DNA of 64,000 nucleotides from positions 111,290,683-111,354,682 of the forward strand of contig NC_073693.1 of assembly GCF_029784155.1 (NCBI RefSeq), in the 5' to 3' direction. The notes beneath the pieces are model-generated. The model had not been told where the DNA came from, searched no databases, and saw only the letters and a list, made by a program, of their open reading frames with translations. Position 1 is the stretch's first letter; each line of letters starts with the position of its first letter. This DNA is from Uranotaenia lowii. Lineage: Eukaryota > Arthropoda > Insecta > Diptera > Culicidae. This document shows positions 1-11,647 of this stretch, in pieces. Position numbers and translations under genes: made by a program.

Positions 1-1800
1 AATTTGAAGAAGTTTGGATTGTCAAAATCTCAATCAAATGCAACCATAGCTAATTTTTCCGCAACTGAAGTTAATAACTATTTTACTTCAAATTTCACCA
101 CCAGTTCTTCGCAACTACTACATTGTCCGAATAATAGGAATGGCTTTAAGTTTATTTTTTTTTCAAAATTATGAAATTATAAATGCGGTCAATTCAATTA
201 AATCAAATGCGGTTGGAGTGGATGGTATTCCAATTAAACTCCTTAAAATTTTATTACCGTACATTTTACCTGCCTTGGGACATATTTTCAATTCAATTAT
301 TAAAACCTCTAAGTTTCAATTTCAATGGAAAAAATCTAAAGTTATTCCTATTCCAAAAAAGGCTAGATCTCATGAATTATCAAACCTCAGGCCAATCAGT
401 ATATTGAGCGTAACTTCAAAAATATTTGAAAAATTAACAAAACATCAAATTACCGAATACTTAAATCAAAATAATATGCTGTATGAGTTTCAATCAGGAT
501 TTCGTTCTTCTCACAGCACAGAAACTGCTCTTATGAAAGTATATAATGATATTGCGCTAACCTTGGATAAAAAAGGAATAGCTATATTATTGATGATTGA
601 TTTTGCTAAAGCTTTCGACCGTGTATCACATATTAAACAAACTATTAAACAAACTTATTACCAAGTATAACTTTTCTTCGACAGCTGTAAAAATGATTCA
701 ATCGTACTTTCATGGCCGATCGCAAACAGTCTTTTTAAACGATTGTTTTTCTGATTTCACTAATATTGGCTCTGGAGTTCCTCAAGGATCAATTCTTGGA
801 CCTTTATTTTTCTCACTTTTTATAAATGATCTTCCATCAGTTCTACAACACTGCTCAATCCACCTTTTTGCAGACGATGTTCAAGTATATCTTTGCGAGA
901 AAAATGATGTTAATCCTAATGAATTCCTTACGAAAATAAATGGAGATCTTGCTAAAATAAATGAATGGTCCGATTCTAACCTCCTACCTATAAATCCCTC
1001 CAAAAAAAGGCTCTGTTCTTTGGAAGACTACTACCCTTCTCAAATTTACAACCATTAGTTCTCAACAATACGGTCATCCAGTTCGTCGATTATGCTGAAA
1101 ATCTAGGAGTAATTTTTGATCGGGATCTCTCCTGGAACCGTCAAGTCAATGCTCAATGCTGTAAAATTTATGGTTCGATAAAAAGGTTAAATTTAACAAC
1201 CCATCATTTGGACGCACAAACAAAACTAAAACTTTTCAAGACTTACGTATACCCTCTATTTTTATATGGTGATTTTCTGTATTCGAATGCCTCTGAAAGA
1301 TCCTTGAACAAAATACGCATAGCCCTCAATTCCTGTGTACGATACGTTTTCAAATTACCACACCTACACACCTCACACCTACAAAAATTGCTCATCGGTT
1401 GTTAATTTGAAAGTTTTTATAAATATCGCTCTTATGTAGTAATGCAGAGAATCTTGAAAACTGGTAAACCATATTATTTGAAAACTTTGCTCACGCCACT
1501 AAGAAACTCAAGAACCAGGAATATCTTGATCTCTTCGCATAGTTCGTCTTACTATGGTAGAACATTTTTCGTCAGAGGTATTGTCAATTGGAATAATCTT
1601 CCCAACAATTTGAAAATAATTAATAGTAAATCAGAGTTTAAGAAGAGGTTGCTTGAAGAATTCATGGAGTAAAACGACATAGGAAGAAAATTGATACTAG
1701 AACATATTGACGGAACGATTAGTTGTTAAGAAGAAGAAATTTAAGTTAAATATGTACCCGCAAATTGTAACAAATTAAAAGATTGAAATCTTACGTTGCA
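1..1800 (+). pseudogene. Decayed CR1/L2-like LINE, ORF2 reverse transcriptase part and 3' UTR
   Basis: A broken ORF2 of a non-LTR retrotransposon enters from the left edge of the window. Fingers-region RT sequence (LRPISILSVTSKIFEK) and the first catalytic block DFAKAFDRV lie in one frame up to about 660. The next frame (597-1058) carries SGVPQGSILGP and the active-site box FADDV. Two further frames (1208-1405 and 1442-1672) hold the C-terminal region, ending RGIVNWNNLPNN and a stop at about 1672. The frame changes, plus a small deletion just after FDRV, show that it is dead. An AT-rich 3' UTR follows to about 1800. The endonuclease and ORF1 would lie left of the window. Placement in the CR1/L2 group rests on motif style only; a Jockey-type relative is possible. 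Confidence 0.85.
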
Positions 1801-1847
1801 AGAATAAACAAATCTACAACAACAAAGATGTTGAAATGAAAATGAAC

Positions 1848-1879
1848 AGACAGACAGACAAACATACATTTATATATAT
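1848..1879 (+). repeat. GACA-rich, TATATA-ending tail motif
   Basis: A short (CAGA)n run followed by TTTATATATATA lies directly before the CTAGCTGACCCGG head of family B. The same kind of tail (repeated GACA, then an AT-rich TTTATAAGTATAGAC end) closes the other family B copy near 8786. This is therefore probably the tail of another family B copy, or an AT-rich insertion target. Confidence 0.45.
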
Positions 1880-3430
1880 ACTAGCTGACCCGGTGTGCTT
1901 TGCTACACCTTTCAAAATCTCATGATATTTTCAGAAATTATTAAAATTTTTATTGTTTTGTAGGCATTGTTTTAAATCAAATTATAACATAATGCATAAG
2001 CAACCGCTCTAAAATGAGAGCTGCAGCTGGAGTTTCGGATTGCAACACAAAGATAATATAAACTAATATTCTGAATCTTGATCTATAAATTTGTGTTAAA
2101 GATCCGATAATTTTAATCTGTTTCTTGAAGCTTCGCCCTAAAAAGGAGGGTATCAAATTAATCGTACGCAATCAATCTTACTTATAAAATAAGAGATAAG
2201 AGATCCCCCCTGTCCACCTCTTTACCCCCTGCTGAATGGAGGTCGTGATCTTTAATAAGCATACCCATTTTTTTTTTGTTCCCAAAAATCCTTTTATATC
2301 AAATAGAGTTCCATTGGTTGATAAGTTATTAAGCTTTACAACAAAATTTATATGGAACCCTCTCCTTTCTTCCCCTCTCTGCATTGTAAAGAGAAACATA
2401 TCTCGTAACCAAGTACCTTTCCCTGCCATATTTGTTTCCATTTGTTGGCTTCGTTAGCATAAATTGAAAATCCCTGAGAAAAAAGAATCAAAAAAAAAGT
2501 TAGCATAAATTGAGAACTAATGCTAACAAAATTGTATTGGGCTCACCTCCCTCTTCCCATGTACCTACTCACTGAAAGGAGGATGGTGTGTCAAATAATC
2601 ATAGAATCATGCCGAAATGATTTTCTATGTTAAATTTTGTCCATTTCTCGGATTTTGAAAAAAAAAAGTTAAATGTAAGCTTTCCTCTTCCCTTCCTATA
2701 TTCCCAATTCTATCATCCTACTGCAAGAAATGAATTGTTTCACATAAAAAAATTCTCGTATTGAAATACCATCCCATGCTAAATTTGGTTTTATTTGCGT
2801 AATAAATTCTTGAGTTATGCATAAACTTGAAAGGAAGTACCGTCCCTCCTTCCGTTCTCCCCTTTGGATGAAGGTGTGAGAACATAATATTCATAAAAGT
2901 ATTTTTCGTACTCAAATACTTTTTGATGCCAAATTTGGTTTCATTTGCTCGATTAATTCTCGAGTTTTGAAAAAAAAATTGTATGGAAGCCCCCCTTTCC
3001 CTCTTTATATCTTTCCGCTAAATAAAAGGTGGGGCTTCAATTTATAATAGAAACATTTCTCGTATCCAAATACCCTCACATGCCAAATATGGTTGAATTT
3101 GCTCGATCAGCTCTCCAGTTATACTGAAAATTGCAAGGGAGACCTCTCCTCCCCCTTTTTATCCACCAATTTGAAGGCGTGAGGGATACCAAATATTCAT
3201 TGAAGCATTTCTCGTACCCAAATATCGTTCCGTGCCAAATTTGGTTCCATTTGCTGTTGTAGTTCTTGAGTTATGCAGTAAAAATTGTATGAAACTCCCC
3301 TCCCTCTTTCCTTTCTCCCCGCTGGAAGATGGAAGGGGTCTGAACCAATCATTAGAACATGTAACGTTCCCAAATACCCGCCCATGCCAAGTTTGGTTCC
3401 ATTTGCTTAATTAGTTGATTTGCTTAATTA
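1880..3430 (+). repeat. Family B dispersed repeat, copy 1 (head plus tandem core)
   Basis: It begins with the head CTAGCTGACCCGGTGTGC. An AT/C-rich body follows that matches 5690-6170 segment by segment, including shared phrases such as TTCCATTGGTTGATAA and AACATATCTCGTA. A tandem array of about 152 bp units runs from about 2740. No coding capacity is visible: short open stretches on both strands are by-products of the repeat. The right end is not sharp and the last unit trails off near 3430. The class is unknown; it could be a non-autonomous element of any superfamily. Confidence 0.6.
2740..3425 (+). repeat. Tandem array, about 152 bp units, in family B copy 1
   Basis: The phrase GCCAAATTTGGTTCCATTTG and diverged forms of it recur at about 2776, 2927, 3080, 3232 and 3384, a spacing of 151-153 bp. 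Each is followed by a TCTCGAGTTATGC-like phrase, a GTATGGAAGCCCC stretch, a C-rich tract and CATAGAAACATTTCTCGTA. Units differ at many sites, so the array is old. Confidence 0.75.
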
Positions 3431-5619
3431 ACGATGAATTTTTTTTTGAAGAAAAATTTTAAAAGAAAATATACGCTATCCATCGCTGGTCTATCAATTG
3501 CTAAGGCAGTTCGGAATATTAAGAATATTTTAATCCAAATGATTGTTTCATTTGGTTCATTTCTAAAATAAATGAATAAACAAATAATATTAACATCAAT
3601 AGGAGCAAAACTCGTGAAGAACTAGATTGCCACTGCTAATAATCGAAAACGCTATTTGTTAACAAATTGCAGACCAGGTGTGAGAATTCTCGTTTTTTCA
3701 TTTCTACGAATGAACTACTCTTAGAGCAGGGCCAGATTCAGCTGTCGGGGGATCCGAGGCAATTGTTCTCAGGGGAGGCCCTAATATATTTTTTCCTTTT
3801 TTATTGAAGTTATATCTGTAGCAGTTTGCTTTAAAAAAACTGTTTTTTTTTATTCAAAAACAAGCTGCATTTCTGCATAAGAAATGCAAAATAAAACTGT
3901 AGATCGTTTAATCTAACTCGAGCGATAAATCCTGATTAAATATTCATCCTCACAATAAAGTTTCAGTTGAATAAGTCACAGTCAAAATTAAAATCAAAAT
4001 TTTCCAAAATACTGATGAACCACAAAAATTCAATTCGAATGGAAGTCTCAAACTATTGTGTAGAACAAAATTCAAATAAAGCAAGTGGCTTCAGCATTTA
4101 AAATTCAAGATTCGAATTAGAAAATATCAGTTAAAATTCCGAAAACGAATCAAAAATTTGTTCTGAAAAAGATTCAAATCTAAAATAATACCAAAAATTT
4201 ATATCAGTTATCTAAAATAAAATTCTGTATGAAGCGAAAAATCTTAATTAAGTTCGAAGGAATTATGAAAATTACAAATTAATATTATAGAATTTGGAAA
4301 GTCGACAAAATTACATGAACTATGAAGATATTTTGTTCCTCAGAGTCAACATTAGAATAAAGAACATGTTTCGAATATTGGAACTCAAATTAAATTCAGT
4401 TTAAGGATAAAAGAGAAATAAAAATAAAACAGAATTCAACAATAATGACTTTCAAATAAAATCCAGTGTCAGAGCTTGTTTTAGTCTTCCAGATATAAAT
4501 TACAAATCTAAAATTAAAAATCTCGTTGGAAAATGAATGGATTATTTGAATAAAGAGTCTTTTGTGATTTCTTTATCAAAATTGGCCTTAACTTAAGGAA
4601 AATAATAAGCATTGTAATATTCAATCAAAGCGAAGAAAACAAGTCGAACTTCAAAACTCGAATATTCAATGTGGGCAGATTGGAATTTGGAAATTGAAAA
4701 ATAAAAGATCGTTTTTGTTATTTGAAATCAGATTTTTAAAATCTTTGAATCAAGCACCGTACTTGAATTTAAAAAAATTAAGATTTAGAATGACTGATAA
4801 ATTGGGACAATTTCGGTTTTCCTCTCGCTTTTGAAAACATGTCAGAGCCTCTCATGAGGAATGAGTGATCTTTGTAACATTGGCCCGGATTTTGTTTAAT
4901 AAAGCCCGGATTTTGCTCGGATTTATATACTTTATTTGCCAAATCAAACAAATAACGTTGTAAATTTTATTTCTAGTTCTAGTTTTATACGATAGATTAA
5001 TGTATTTTCAATTAAAATCCAGATGAATCGCTATGTTAATTGTAAAACTAATTTAACGTAAACTCATTATCTATTAAAATAACGTTTGAGCTTCTGGACT
5101 GTATAAAATCTGACTTTAAAGATTGAATGAAAAATATCTAGGAGAAACAAGACGTCACAATTTAATTGAATATTCAAATTCTCTAATTTTATACAAAAAT
5201 AACTGGTTAGATCACTTTCATCCAAGGTTGGCTGACTCGTGGAAAACGTCCCTGTTTTTAAAATATCAATACCTCAAAATACAGCAAAAACTACACCAAA
5301 ACTTTAAATTTACTAAGAAAGAAGGTTGAACTGTCACATAAATCAACCTGCTGTTTTTAAACGCTTTGATTTCATCAGAAAAGGTATTTGTTTGCCAGCC
5401 TTCGAGAAAATAAATATTCCAAGATTTTAATATTAAATTTTAACTAACATTTGAAATATCCAAAAACAAATCAAGTTTTTCCCTATTTGAAACTTAACGT
5501 TTTTAAACGTAGAAAAAGTTTTGAGATATTTTTACTTTAGACTTAGTTTTTGTTGATTATGTTGTTTAAAGCTACCCCGGTAATCAATGTTACCCCGTTT
5601 TACGGTACGAATCTGAAAA
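3430..5619. other. AT-rich DNA, no gene recognised
   Basis: I see no conserved coding region here. An open stretch at 5123-5329 encodes 68 residues with no motif I know. Near 4880-4935 a fragment rich in GCCCGGATTT resembles one at 37370-37480. Near 5575 CTACCCCGGT and TTACCCCGTTTTACGGTA resemble a phrase near 36890, suggesting old dispersed repeats. Otherwise it is featureless AT-rich spacer. Confidence 0.5.
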
Positions 5620-6181
5620 AAGTTACATGCCACATTCGGCTCCATTTGTTTGATAAGAGTTTTTGAATCTTGTCAAATAAAGTATGAATAAAACCTGTAT
5701 CTTTCTTCCCGATTCCACCTTTAAAAGGGAAGGTCTCAAATTGTTCGTACGCGAACAACCTATCTTACAAAATATTATTTCTTTTGCTAGACACTATGTT
5801 CTCGATTAATGCCAAAAAAATAGATACTGGTAAGGTCCCCATGTCCTTCCTATCCCTCGCCCCTGCTGGAAGGAGTTCTTATTCTCGAACTATCAAACCC
5901 ATTTTAATCGCACCCAAAAATCCTCTCATATCGAATTTAGTTCCATTGGTTGATAAATTTTAAAGCTTTACAACAAATCTACATGGAAATCCCCGCCTTC
6001 CCTCCCCTATCTACACTACAAGGGTTAAGAGTCTAAACTAAAACAATCGTAGAAACATATCTCGTACCCAAATAGCTTTTAATGATATTCTTGATTCCAT
6101 TTGCTGGGTTTGTTAGCATAAATTGCTAACTTAAGCTGGCAAAATTGTATTGGGCCATCCTCTCCCTGTTGGTGTCTAAAA

Positions 6182-7851
6182 TCTAATATATAAAGATGAG
6201 TTGGACCATATATGTTTGTTTGTATGCACCTTATACAAATCCACACCGCTTAACCGATCAGCCTGAAATTTGGTACAGTTATGTGTTTGGACCATGGTAA
6301 GGTTTTAGTGATAGTTTTGAGCCCCTCCCACCTAAGAAAAGGGACCCTCCCATACAACTTCGTTTTTATTCACACGAATCAAAAGTCATGGCACCCATTT
6401 TGCCAACCGTTTTTCGTTTCCTTTGGCGGGGTTGTTTTCACCATCACCATGGGCTGGGCATTAGAAACGACCATCCAGAGTTCACGTGTACTGGATAGCA
6501 AATCAAAGCCTGCTAGCTTTGCGGGTTTTTTTTTTCTTCTACTGTTCTAAGCACGTGGTACTGGTACGAGGTATTTGATTGCAATAATGAGCCTTAATTA
6601 AGGATTGAAAAATACAATTACCCTTTTAGGAATATATTGACTGGAATTTCAGTGGTTTTCAAGTGTTCCCTACCGCCGCCCGGGGGCTTTGAGAGTCTAC
6701 AAGGATACACAATGAACTGAAAAGTGAACAGTGAATAACTATTTAGACTGGAGGCTGAAAAACTAATGAACAGCGTTTTCATAGCTTTTTAAAACCAACC
6801 ATTTTCATATTTTTAGGATTCCTTATAAAGAAAGAAAAAATAATAAGATTCAGAGTTATACGTTGAAGGCTTCAATTTCATTGCTTTGATAGCCGCCGGG
6901 AAATTTAAACGGGGGAGTAGAAATTTTATTAGATGATTAAATCTGAGGTTTTAAGCTTTATACAATTCTATTTCATTGACCAATTTTAACATTTGATTCA
7001 TTTTAGGCCATCAATGTGTTCAATTCTACCATCCAATTTGGAAAAAAAATCGTTTAGTAATGCGAGTTCAAACAAATGAAATCAAAGAATTTTAACATTG
7101 ATCACTCTTCAAAATAATTAATAGAATGATTGTGTCCGAGGATAAAAAAAACTTAAACAGAACTCAAATAAGACCATTTCCATAACATTTAAATGGTAAT
7201 TTCGGTTTAGAGATGATTTTTTTTTGATAACTTCATGAAAATTTTTGTTAAACCTTCTACATTTAAGAAAAACTAATCATAAAACAGTGTTCAATTAAAA
7301 AGCGAAAAAAGCACACATACAATTAAAAATATGCAAAATGAGCCTTAAACATAGTTCAACAAGGTTCGGAAGTGTTTTCTGGAAATTTTTAAGTGAATAA
7401 AACTTAAATATACCATTGTACAAGTAGATCATCCATCTTGAAAAGTGGGATAATCTCCAAAAGAGATTTTCATCGAATGGAGGATGGGAAAGATAGAAAA
7501 TTATTCTATCATTTGCATTTAAAACATTAAAGGCCAAATCTATTCGAGCTACTTAGAAAAAGGTGGGTTAAAAAAAAGTTTTTCGTGATAGGGAAAGGGA
7601 AAGAAAATTATTTCGAAATGCTATTGATAATCCTCAAAACTATATGCTTCTTCAAAAAAAAATTAAATCGATAAACACAGTGAATAATCGCAATAAAATC
7701 TTTCAAAAGACTTACAAAACATACGTGGCCAAACATGACCCAAATTTCTTAAAATGATGAATATAAAGCTTCCAACATTTCGAAAAATCAAACGACTCAC
7801 TTTGATTTATATTTTTTGTGAACCCGAGCAAGGCCGGGTAAAATAAGCTAG
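6182..7851 (+). mobile_element. Non-autonomous Helitron
   Basis: The left end reads TCTAATATATAAAGATGAG, followed by the typical insect Helitron phrase containing TGTTTGTATGCACC and CCGCTTAACCGATC. The right end has the hairpin ACCCG-(8 nt)-CGGGT at 7822-7839, then a short AT spacer and CTAG at 7848-7851. It lies between A (6181) and T (7852) with no target duplication, as expected of Helitrons (5' TC, 3' CTRR, A/T target). No Rep/helicase coding region is present, so it would need an autonomous partner. It interrupts family B copy 2, so it is younger than that copy. Confidence 0.85.
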
Positions 7852-7989
7852 TAAAAAATAAATTTAAAAAATTCTGTCGATTTGTAAGATAAAAAAATCT
7901 CAGGTTATGCGAAATAATTGTATGGAAGCTCCCCTCTTTCCTTCTTATATTGTCAATCCTATCCTCCAACTTCAAGAAAAGAATGGTTT

Positions 7990-8760
7990 CAAATGACCAT
8001 AGACATATTTCGCGTATTTCAATATCATTGAATGCCAAATTTGGTTCCATTTGTTTGGTTAGTTCTCGAGATATGCAAGAGCTTTCAAGGAAATCTCAAC
8101 TTAGATCCTTCTCATCTCCTCATTGGTTAACGGTGCGAATGCTCAATAGTCATAGAAATATTTCTCATAATCAAATACCCTTTGATGCCAAATTTGGTTT
8201 CATTTGTTCGATTAGTTCTCGAGTTATGAAAAAATGTGTAGGAAAGCCCCCTTTCCCCTATGAATCTCCTCACTGGATGATAACAGCCATAACATTTCCG
8301 CATTTAAATACCCTCACATGCCAAATTGAATTACATTTGCTCGATCAGCTCTCTAGTTATGCTGAAAATTAAAAGGGATGAACCCCTGCTCTTCTATCCA
8401 CGCATTTGAAGAAGTGAGAGGTACCAAATATTCATAGAAGCATTTCTCGTCCCTTTACACCCTCCCGTGCTAAATTTTGTTTCATTTGCTGGAATACTTT
8501 TCGAGTAATGCAACAAAAATTGTATGAAAGCTCCTCCCCCTTTTGCTTTCACTCTGGTGGAAGAAGGGAGGTGTCTCAAATATTCATAGAAACATTAATC
8601 GAATTCAAATACCCTTACTTGCCAAACTTGGTTCCATTTGTTTGCTTAGTTCTCGAGTTATGAAAAAAATTGTAAGTGATCCCCCCTCACCCCTTCTTAT
8701 CAACCTACTGAAATAAGAGGGGTACCCAGCCATAATTGAAATATTTCTCAGACAGACAGA
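7990..8760 (+). repeat. Tandem array, about 130-154 bp units, in family B copy 2
   Basis: The GCCAAATTTGGTTCCATTTG-like phrase recurs at about 8034, 8188, 8318, 8466 and 8619, a spacing of 130-154 bp, with the same accompanying C-rich tract and CTCGAGTTATG phrase as in copy 1. It ends in the GACA-rich tail. Confidence 0.72.
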
Positions 8761-8786
8761 CACAAATTTATTTTTATAAGTATAGA

Positions 8787-9319
8787 CATTAGTTTCAAAA
8801 TAATTTATCGCACATTTAAAGTACCTAACTGCAATTCAGAAACTTCAGGAAGATAAAATCGTCTTTAAGATAGAAAAAAACAGATTCTTTAAATTTTAAA
8901 TTTTTTGCATAAGCTTATAAAAAGAATTGTTGTAAAATTCTAATATCTCTCGAATTGGGGGGGAAGGGGGGGGGGGGCTGAACATTACAATTTCCACTTA
9001 GAAAAATGTAATTGTCAGTAAAGACAAATACTCAACTAGCAAAATGAATTGACTTTTATTATTATTTTAGCTCTGTTTCAATATCGATGGAAAAAACTTC
9101 CTGTATTTGTAAAAAATCACTTTTCATGTTAATTTTTTTCCTTTTTTCCTCAGGGGTTTAAGTGTCAGATATTTCTTATGGAATTGTAAAACATGTTTTG
9201 AAGATAAAGTCATATTCAGAAAGTTATGAGTCATAAAATCATTTGAATAATTTAAAACTTTGATTGCTGAATTTTGAGTAAATTGATTTAATAGAAATGA
9301 ATCTGAAATATTTCAAGCG
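8787..9319. other. AT-rich spacer with a G tract
   Basis: No gene is seen. A purine run of G blocks occurs near 8957-8979. The rest is AT-rich without recognised repeats. Confidence 0.5.
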
Positions 9320-9334
9320 ATATTCTGAATTAGT
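9320..9334 (+). repeat. 15-bp direct repeat, left of palindrome
   Basis: ATATTCTGAATTAGT here is identical to 9966-9980. The right copy is separated from the palindrome end by about 32 bp of unmatched sequence. It resembles a target-site duplication with filler, or a repair microhomology. Confidence 0.7.
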
Positions 9335-9933
9335 CTTATTTAATTTTTGGCATTTCGGCGAGTTGTGAAAATTCAAGGTAGAATATTTAGAAAGAACATG
9401 AAAGTATTATAGGTGGAAAGATCAAAGCTAGAGCGCTTTGGGTAGAAGAAATTGAATAGTTGGTGAAAATGTGAGCAGGGCTTTTGTTGTGTGAACAGCT
9501 TTTTAACTACTTGCGTGATTCTTTGCCGCGCGCCGTTTCAATGTTGATAGGAAGCGATGAAGAAACCCATCGCATTCCTACCCACATTGAAACACGGACG
9601 GGTCAAACACATGTGAGATTGTGTCCGACCGGGCCCGGTCGGACACAATCTCACATGTGTTCGACCCGTCCGTGTTTCAATGTGGGTAGGAATGCGATGG
9701 GTTTCTTCATCGCTTCCTATCAACATTGAAACGGCGCGCGGCAAAGAATCACGCAAGTAGTTAAAAAGCTGTTCACACAACAAAAGCCCTGCTCACATTT
9801 TCACCAACTATTCAATTTCTTCTACCCAAAGCGCTCTAGCTTTGATCTTTCCACCTATAATACTTTCATGTTCTTTCTAAATATTCTACCTTGAATTTTC
9901 ACAACTCGCCGAAATGCCAAAAATTAAATAAGA
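9335..9933. repeat. Near-perfect palindrome with 299-bp arms, foldback-type
   Basis: The sequence is its own reverse complement about the centre 9633/9634 (CCGGGCCCGG) out to 9335 and 9932; I found one arm mismatch (9605). There is no spacer. Each arm contains a further hairpin, GTTTCAATGT paired with ACATTGAAAC around GGAAGCGATG/CATCGCATTCC, so a folded strand would form a branched structure. The 15-base phrase ATATTCTGAATTAGT flanks it at 9320-9334 and 9966-9980. The mirrored 81-residue open frames on the two strands are a consequence of the palindrome, not evidence of a protein. It could be a foldback element, a repaired break, or an assembly fold-over. Confidence 0.85.
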
Positions 9934-9965
9934 ATATATCCCAGCGGCGATTAAAATAAGATAAC

Positions 9966-9980
9966 ATATTCTGAATTAGT
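9966..9980 (+). repeat. 15-bp direct repeat, right of palindrome
   Basis: Identical to 9320-9334; see that entry for its relation to the palindrome. Confidence 0.7.
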
Positions 9981-10373
9981 GAAATAAAATTTCAGCGTTC
10001 TTGATTAACTGTCATGAAATCTTGAAATATGTTTACCACCTTCTTTCTAATTTCCAAATTAATCATGCTTCACGATTAATAAGCTTCTGTCTTAGTTCTC
10101 AAATACATTTTATAAACGTATTTTAGAACATTTTTACAGCAAATTTGAGCTATTTTTGAAACCATTCTTAAAGTTTTTGCCGTTCAATGCGGAATCCAAC
10201 TATAAAGTTATTCGCAGCTGAGATTTATGACGACAGCTTCGATTCATATGGTAAATAGTCTGCACGAAGCAAACCAAACCAACATCACAATAAATCAAAC
10301 GGCCATACAAAACAGGTTAATTGTGTCGCGTGTCCAAAGTCCAATTGTCGTTCATTCAGCAACAATACATTAC

Positions 10374-10482
10374 CATAATCCTTAACGTATTTCTCCAGGC
10401 GGTCGTTTTCCTCCTGCGATTGGATGCTGGCCAGTTGCATTCCATGATATCGGCAGTACTGTAGCGCTTTGAACCAGTTAGC
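10374..10482 (-). CDS. C-type lectin, internal exon (start of the CTL domain)
   Basis: Reading the minus strand, an acceptor (pyrimidine-rich, ending TTTTTAG) precedes 109 bases that translate as ANWFKALQYCRYHGMQLASI followed by QSQEENDRLEKYVKDY and one spare base, then a GTAATG donor. This matches the first half of a C-type lectin domain: the NWFKA entry strand, the first domain cysteine in QYC, the M.LASI.S.EEN helix and LEKYV. Such secreted insect lectins bind sugars on microbes or on self surfaces in haemolymph or gut. The exon joins 10699-10799 in phase 0 across a 216-base intron and ends in phase 1. The second half of the domain (the WND and C-terminal cysteine region) was not found downstream on this strand. 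There are no disruptions, so it is probably part of a working gene. Confidence 0.88.
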
Positions 10483-10698
10483 CTAAAAAGTGAATGAAGA
10501 ATATGTTTGAATTCGAAACCGATTCGGGTGTTCTTGGGCGAAATCGAAACTGGTGCAGGAATTGGAAGAAATAAATTTCGGGAATTCGCAAAAACACCTT
10601 TCACTGAAACTGGATCGAGAAATCCGAAAGCAAGGGCAAATTCTTGGGCACGATTCATCCAATTGCTGCTAATTGAGCGGGATAACAGTTGAACTTAC

Positions 10699-10799
10699 TT
10701 TGAAGAATATGCTAAGGTAGTATCGCTTCTCGCCAAGCTTCAGCAAGGGCATCGTCCACCTGTTGGTCGCACTGGAATCTTCGATGCAGTTGGGACAAT
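10699..10799 (-). CDS. C-type lectin, upstream exon
   Basis: On the minus strand a good acceptor (long T tract, CTGTTTCCAG) precedes 101 bases and a consensus GTAAGT donor. The reading frame starts in phase 1 and gives CPNCIEDSSATNRWTMPLLK, then LGEKRYYLSIFFK. It joins in frame to ANWFKALQYC of the next exon. KRYYLS is the usual first strand of an insect C-type lectin domain. The preceding CPNC segment would lie just after a signal peptide. I could not find the signal-peptide exon on the minus strand further right; it may lie beyond the transposon cluster. Exon length, phase and splice sites agree, which makes the two-exon model much stronger than either open frame alone. Confidence 0.87.
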
Positions 10800-11647
10800 C
10801 TGGAAACAGGCCATTTAAAAAAAAAAAAGTTGATTATTATATTTAAACATTTTCGATGTTGGCTATCAAGGAATAATTCAAAATGTGCCAATTGGAAATT
10901 ATCAGTAATGCAGCCTTGATTATTACTTCCACAGAATATTAAATTACACGACATTCGTGAAATTAAAAATTGAATAATTCTCAGAACCAAACTTAACAGC
11001 TTTCGGAATGCGAAAATTCCCACCTTTCAAACTCACGGAAATAATTTTTTAAGTAAAATAGTAAATAGTAAAAATATTTTATATTTGAAAAATTTTGGAA
11101 AAAAAAATGCGAACAAACTGCAAGTTTTCCTTTTTTGAGGCGAACCAGGCTTGGCCTACTGGTAAATGCAACTCTTTCTGTATCTACCCCTTCATAATAG
11201 TTGCCCCATGCAGAAAAAATTGTATCTGATGATAACGCTTATAAATAAATTCTACCCGTTCATTGAATGATTGTGAACATTCATTTCAACTTTTTATCCA
11301 TCTATAAAATTTCATTGTCTTAAGATGTCCCTACTTAATAGGACATCACTTTTCACCGATAAAACCGATAAATTAAATAACACTATGTTTTGTATTACAG
11401 ACAACGTGAGCAATGTGTTACTTAATGGTTTTTTATTCATACAATGCCCCCCCCCCCCCCCCCCCCTTCCACCAAACAAAAATGCATAAACGATTAAACC
11501 CTTTTCATTTTATCTGTACCAGAGTCTCTATTTTCTCAAAATCTGGGTTTGATTTATGCATTAAATAGTTTTTTTTAATTTTGTTTTCCGAAACACTCGG
11601 TTTCAAATTTCATAGCTTTAGAAGCCTTGAAACTTTTACATTAATAA
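10800..11647. other. Probable lectin intron and AT-rich spacer, with a C20 tract
   Basis: This is upstream intron or flank of the lectin on the minus strand. A run of 20 C lies at 11447-11466. I found no further exon with a signal peptide and no repeat ends here. Confidence 0.5.

Larger units (their letters stand above)
5620..8786 (+). repeat. Family B dispersed repeat, copy 2, split by a Helitron
   Basis: Positions 5620-6181 match the body of copy 1, and 7852-8786 continue the element with its tandem core and GACA-rich, TATAGAC-ending tail. The head is missing, so the copy is truncated at its 5' side. The 1.67 kb between the two parts is a separate Helitron insertion. No coding region is supported. 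Confidence 0.6.

Noticed and set aside
2740..3425. CRISPR-like array
   Set aside because: Units of about 152 bp have no unique spacers, are diverged, and lie in a eukaryotic transposon-like repeat.
9484..9783. Two 81-residue frames on opposite strands
   Set aside because: They are mirror images produced by the palindrome and show no protein motif.
10356..10658. 100-residue minus-strand frame over the lectin locus
   Set aside because: It reads through an intron in the wrong frame. Splice sites and domain match support exons 10374-10482 and 10699-10799 instead.
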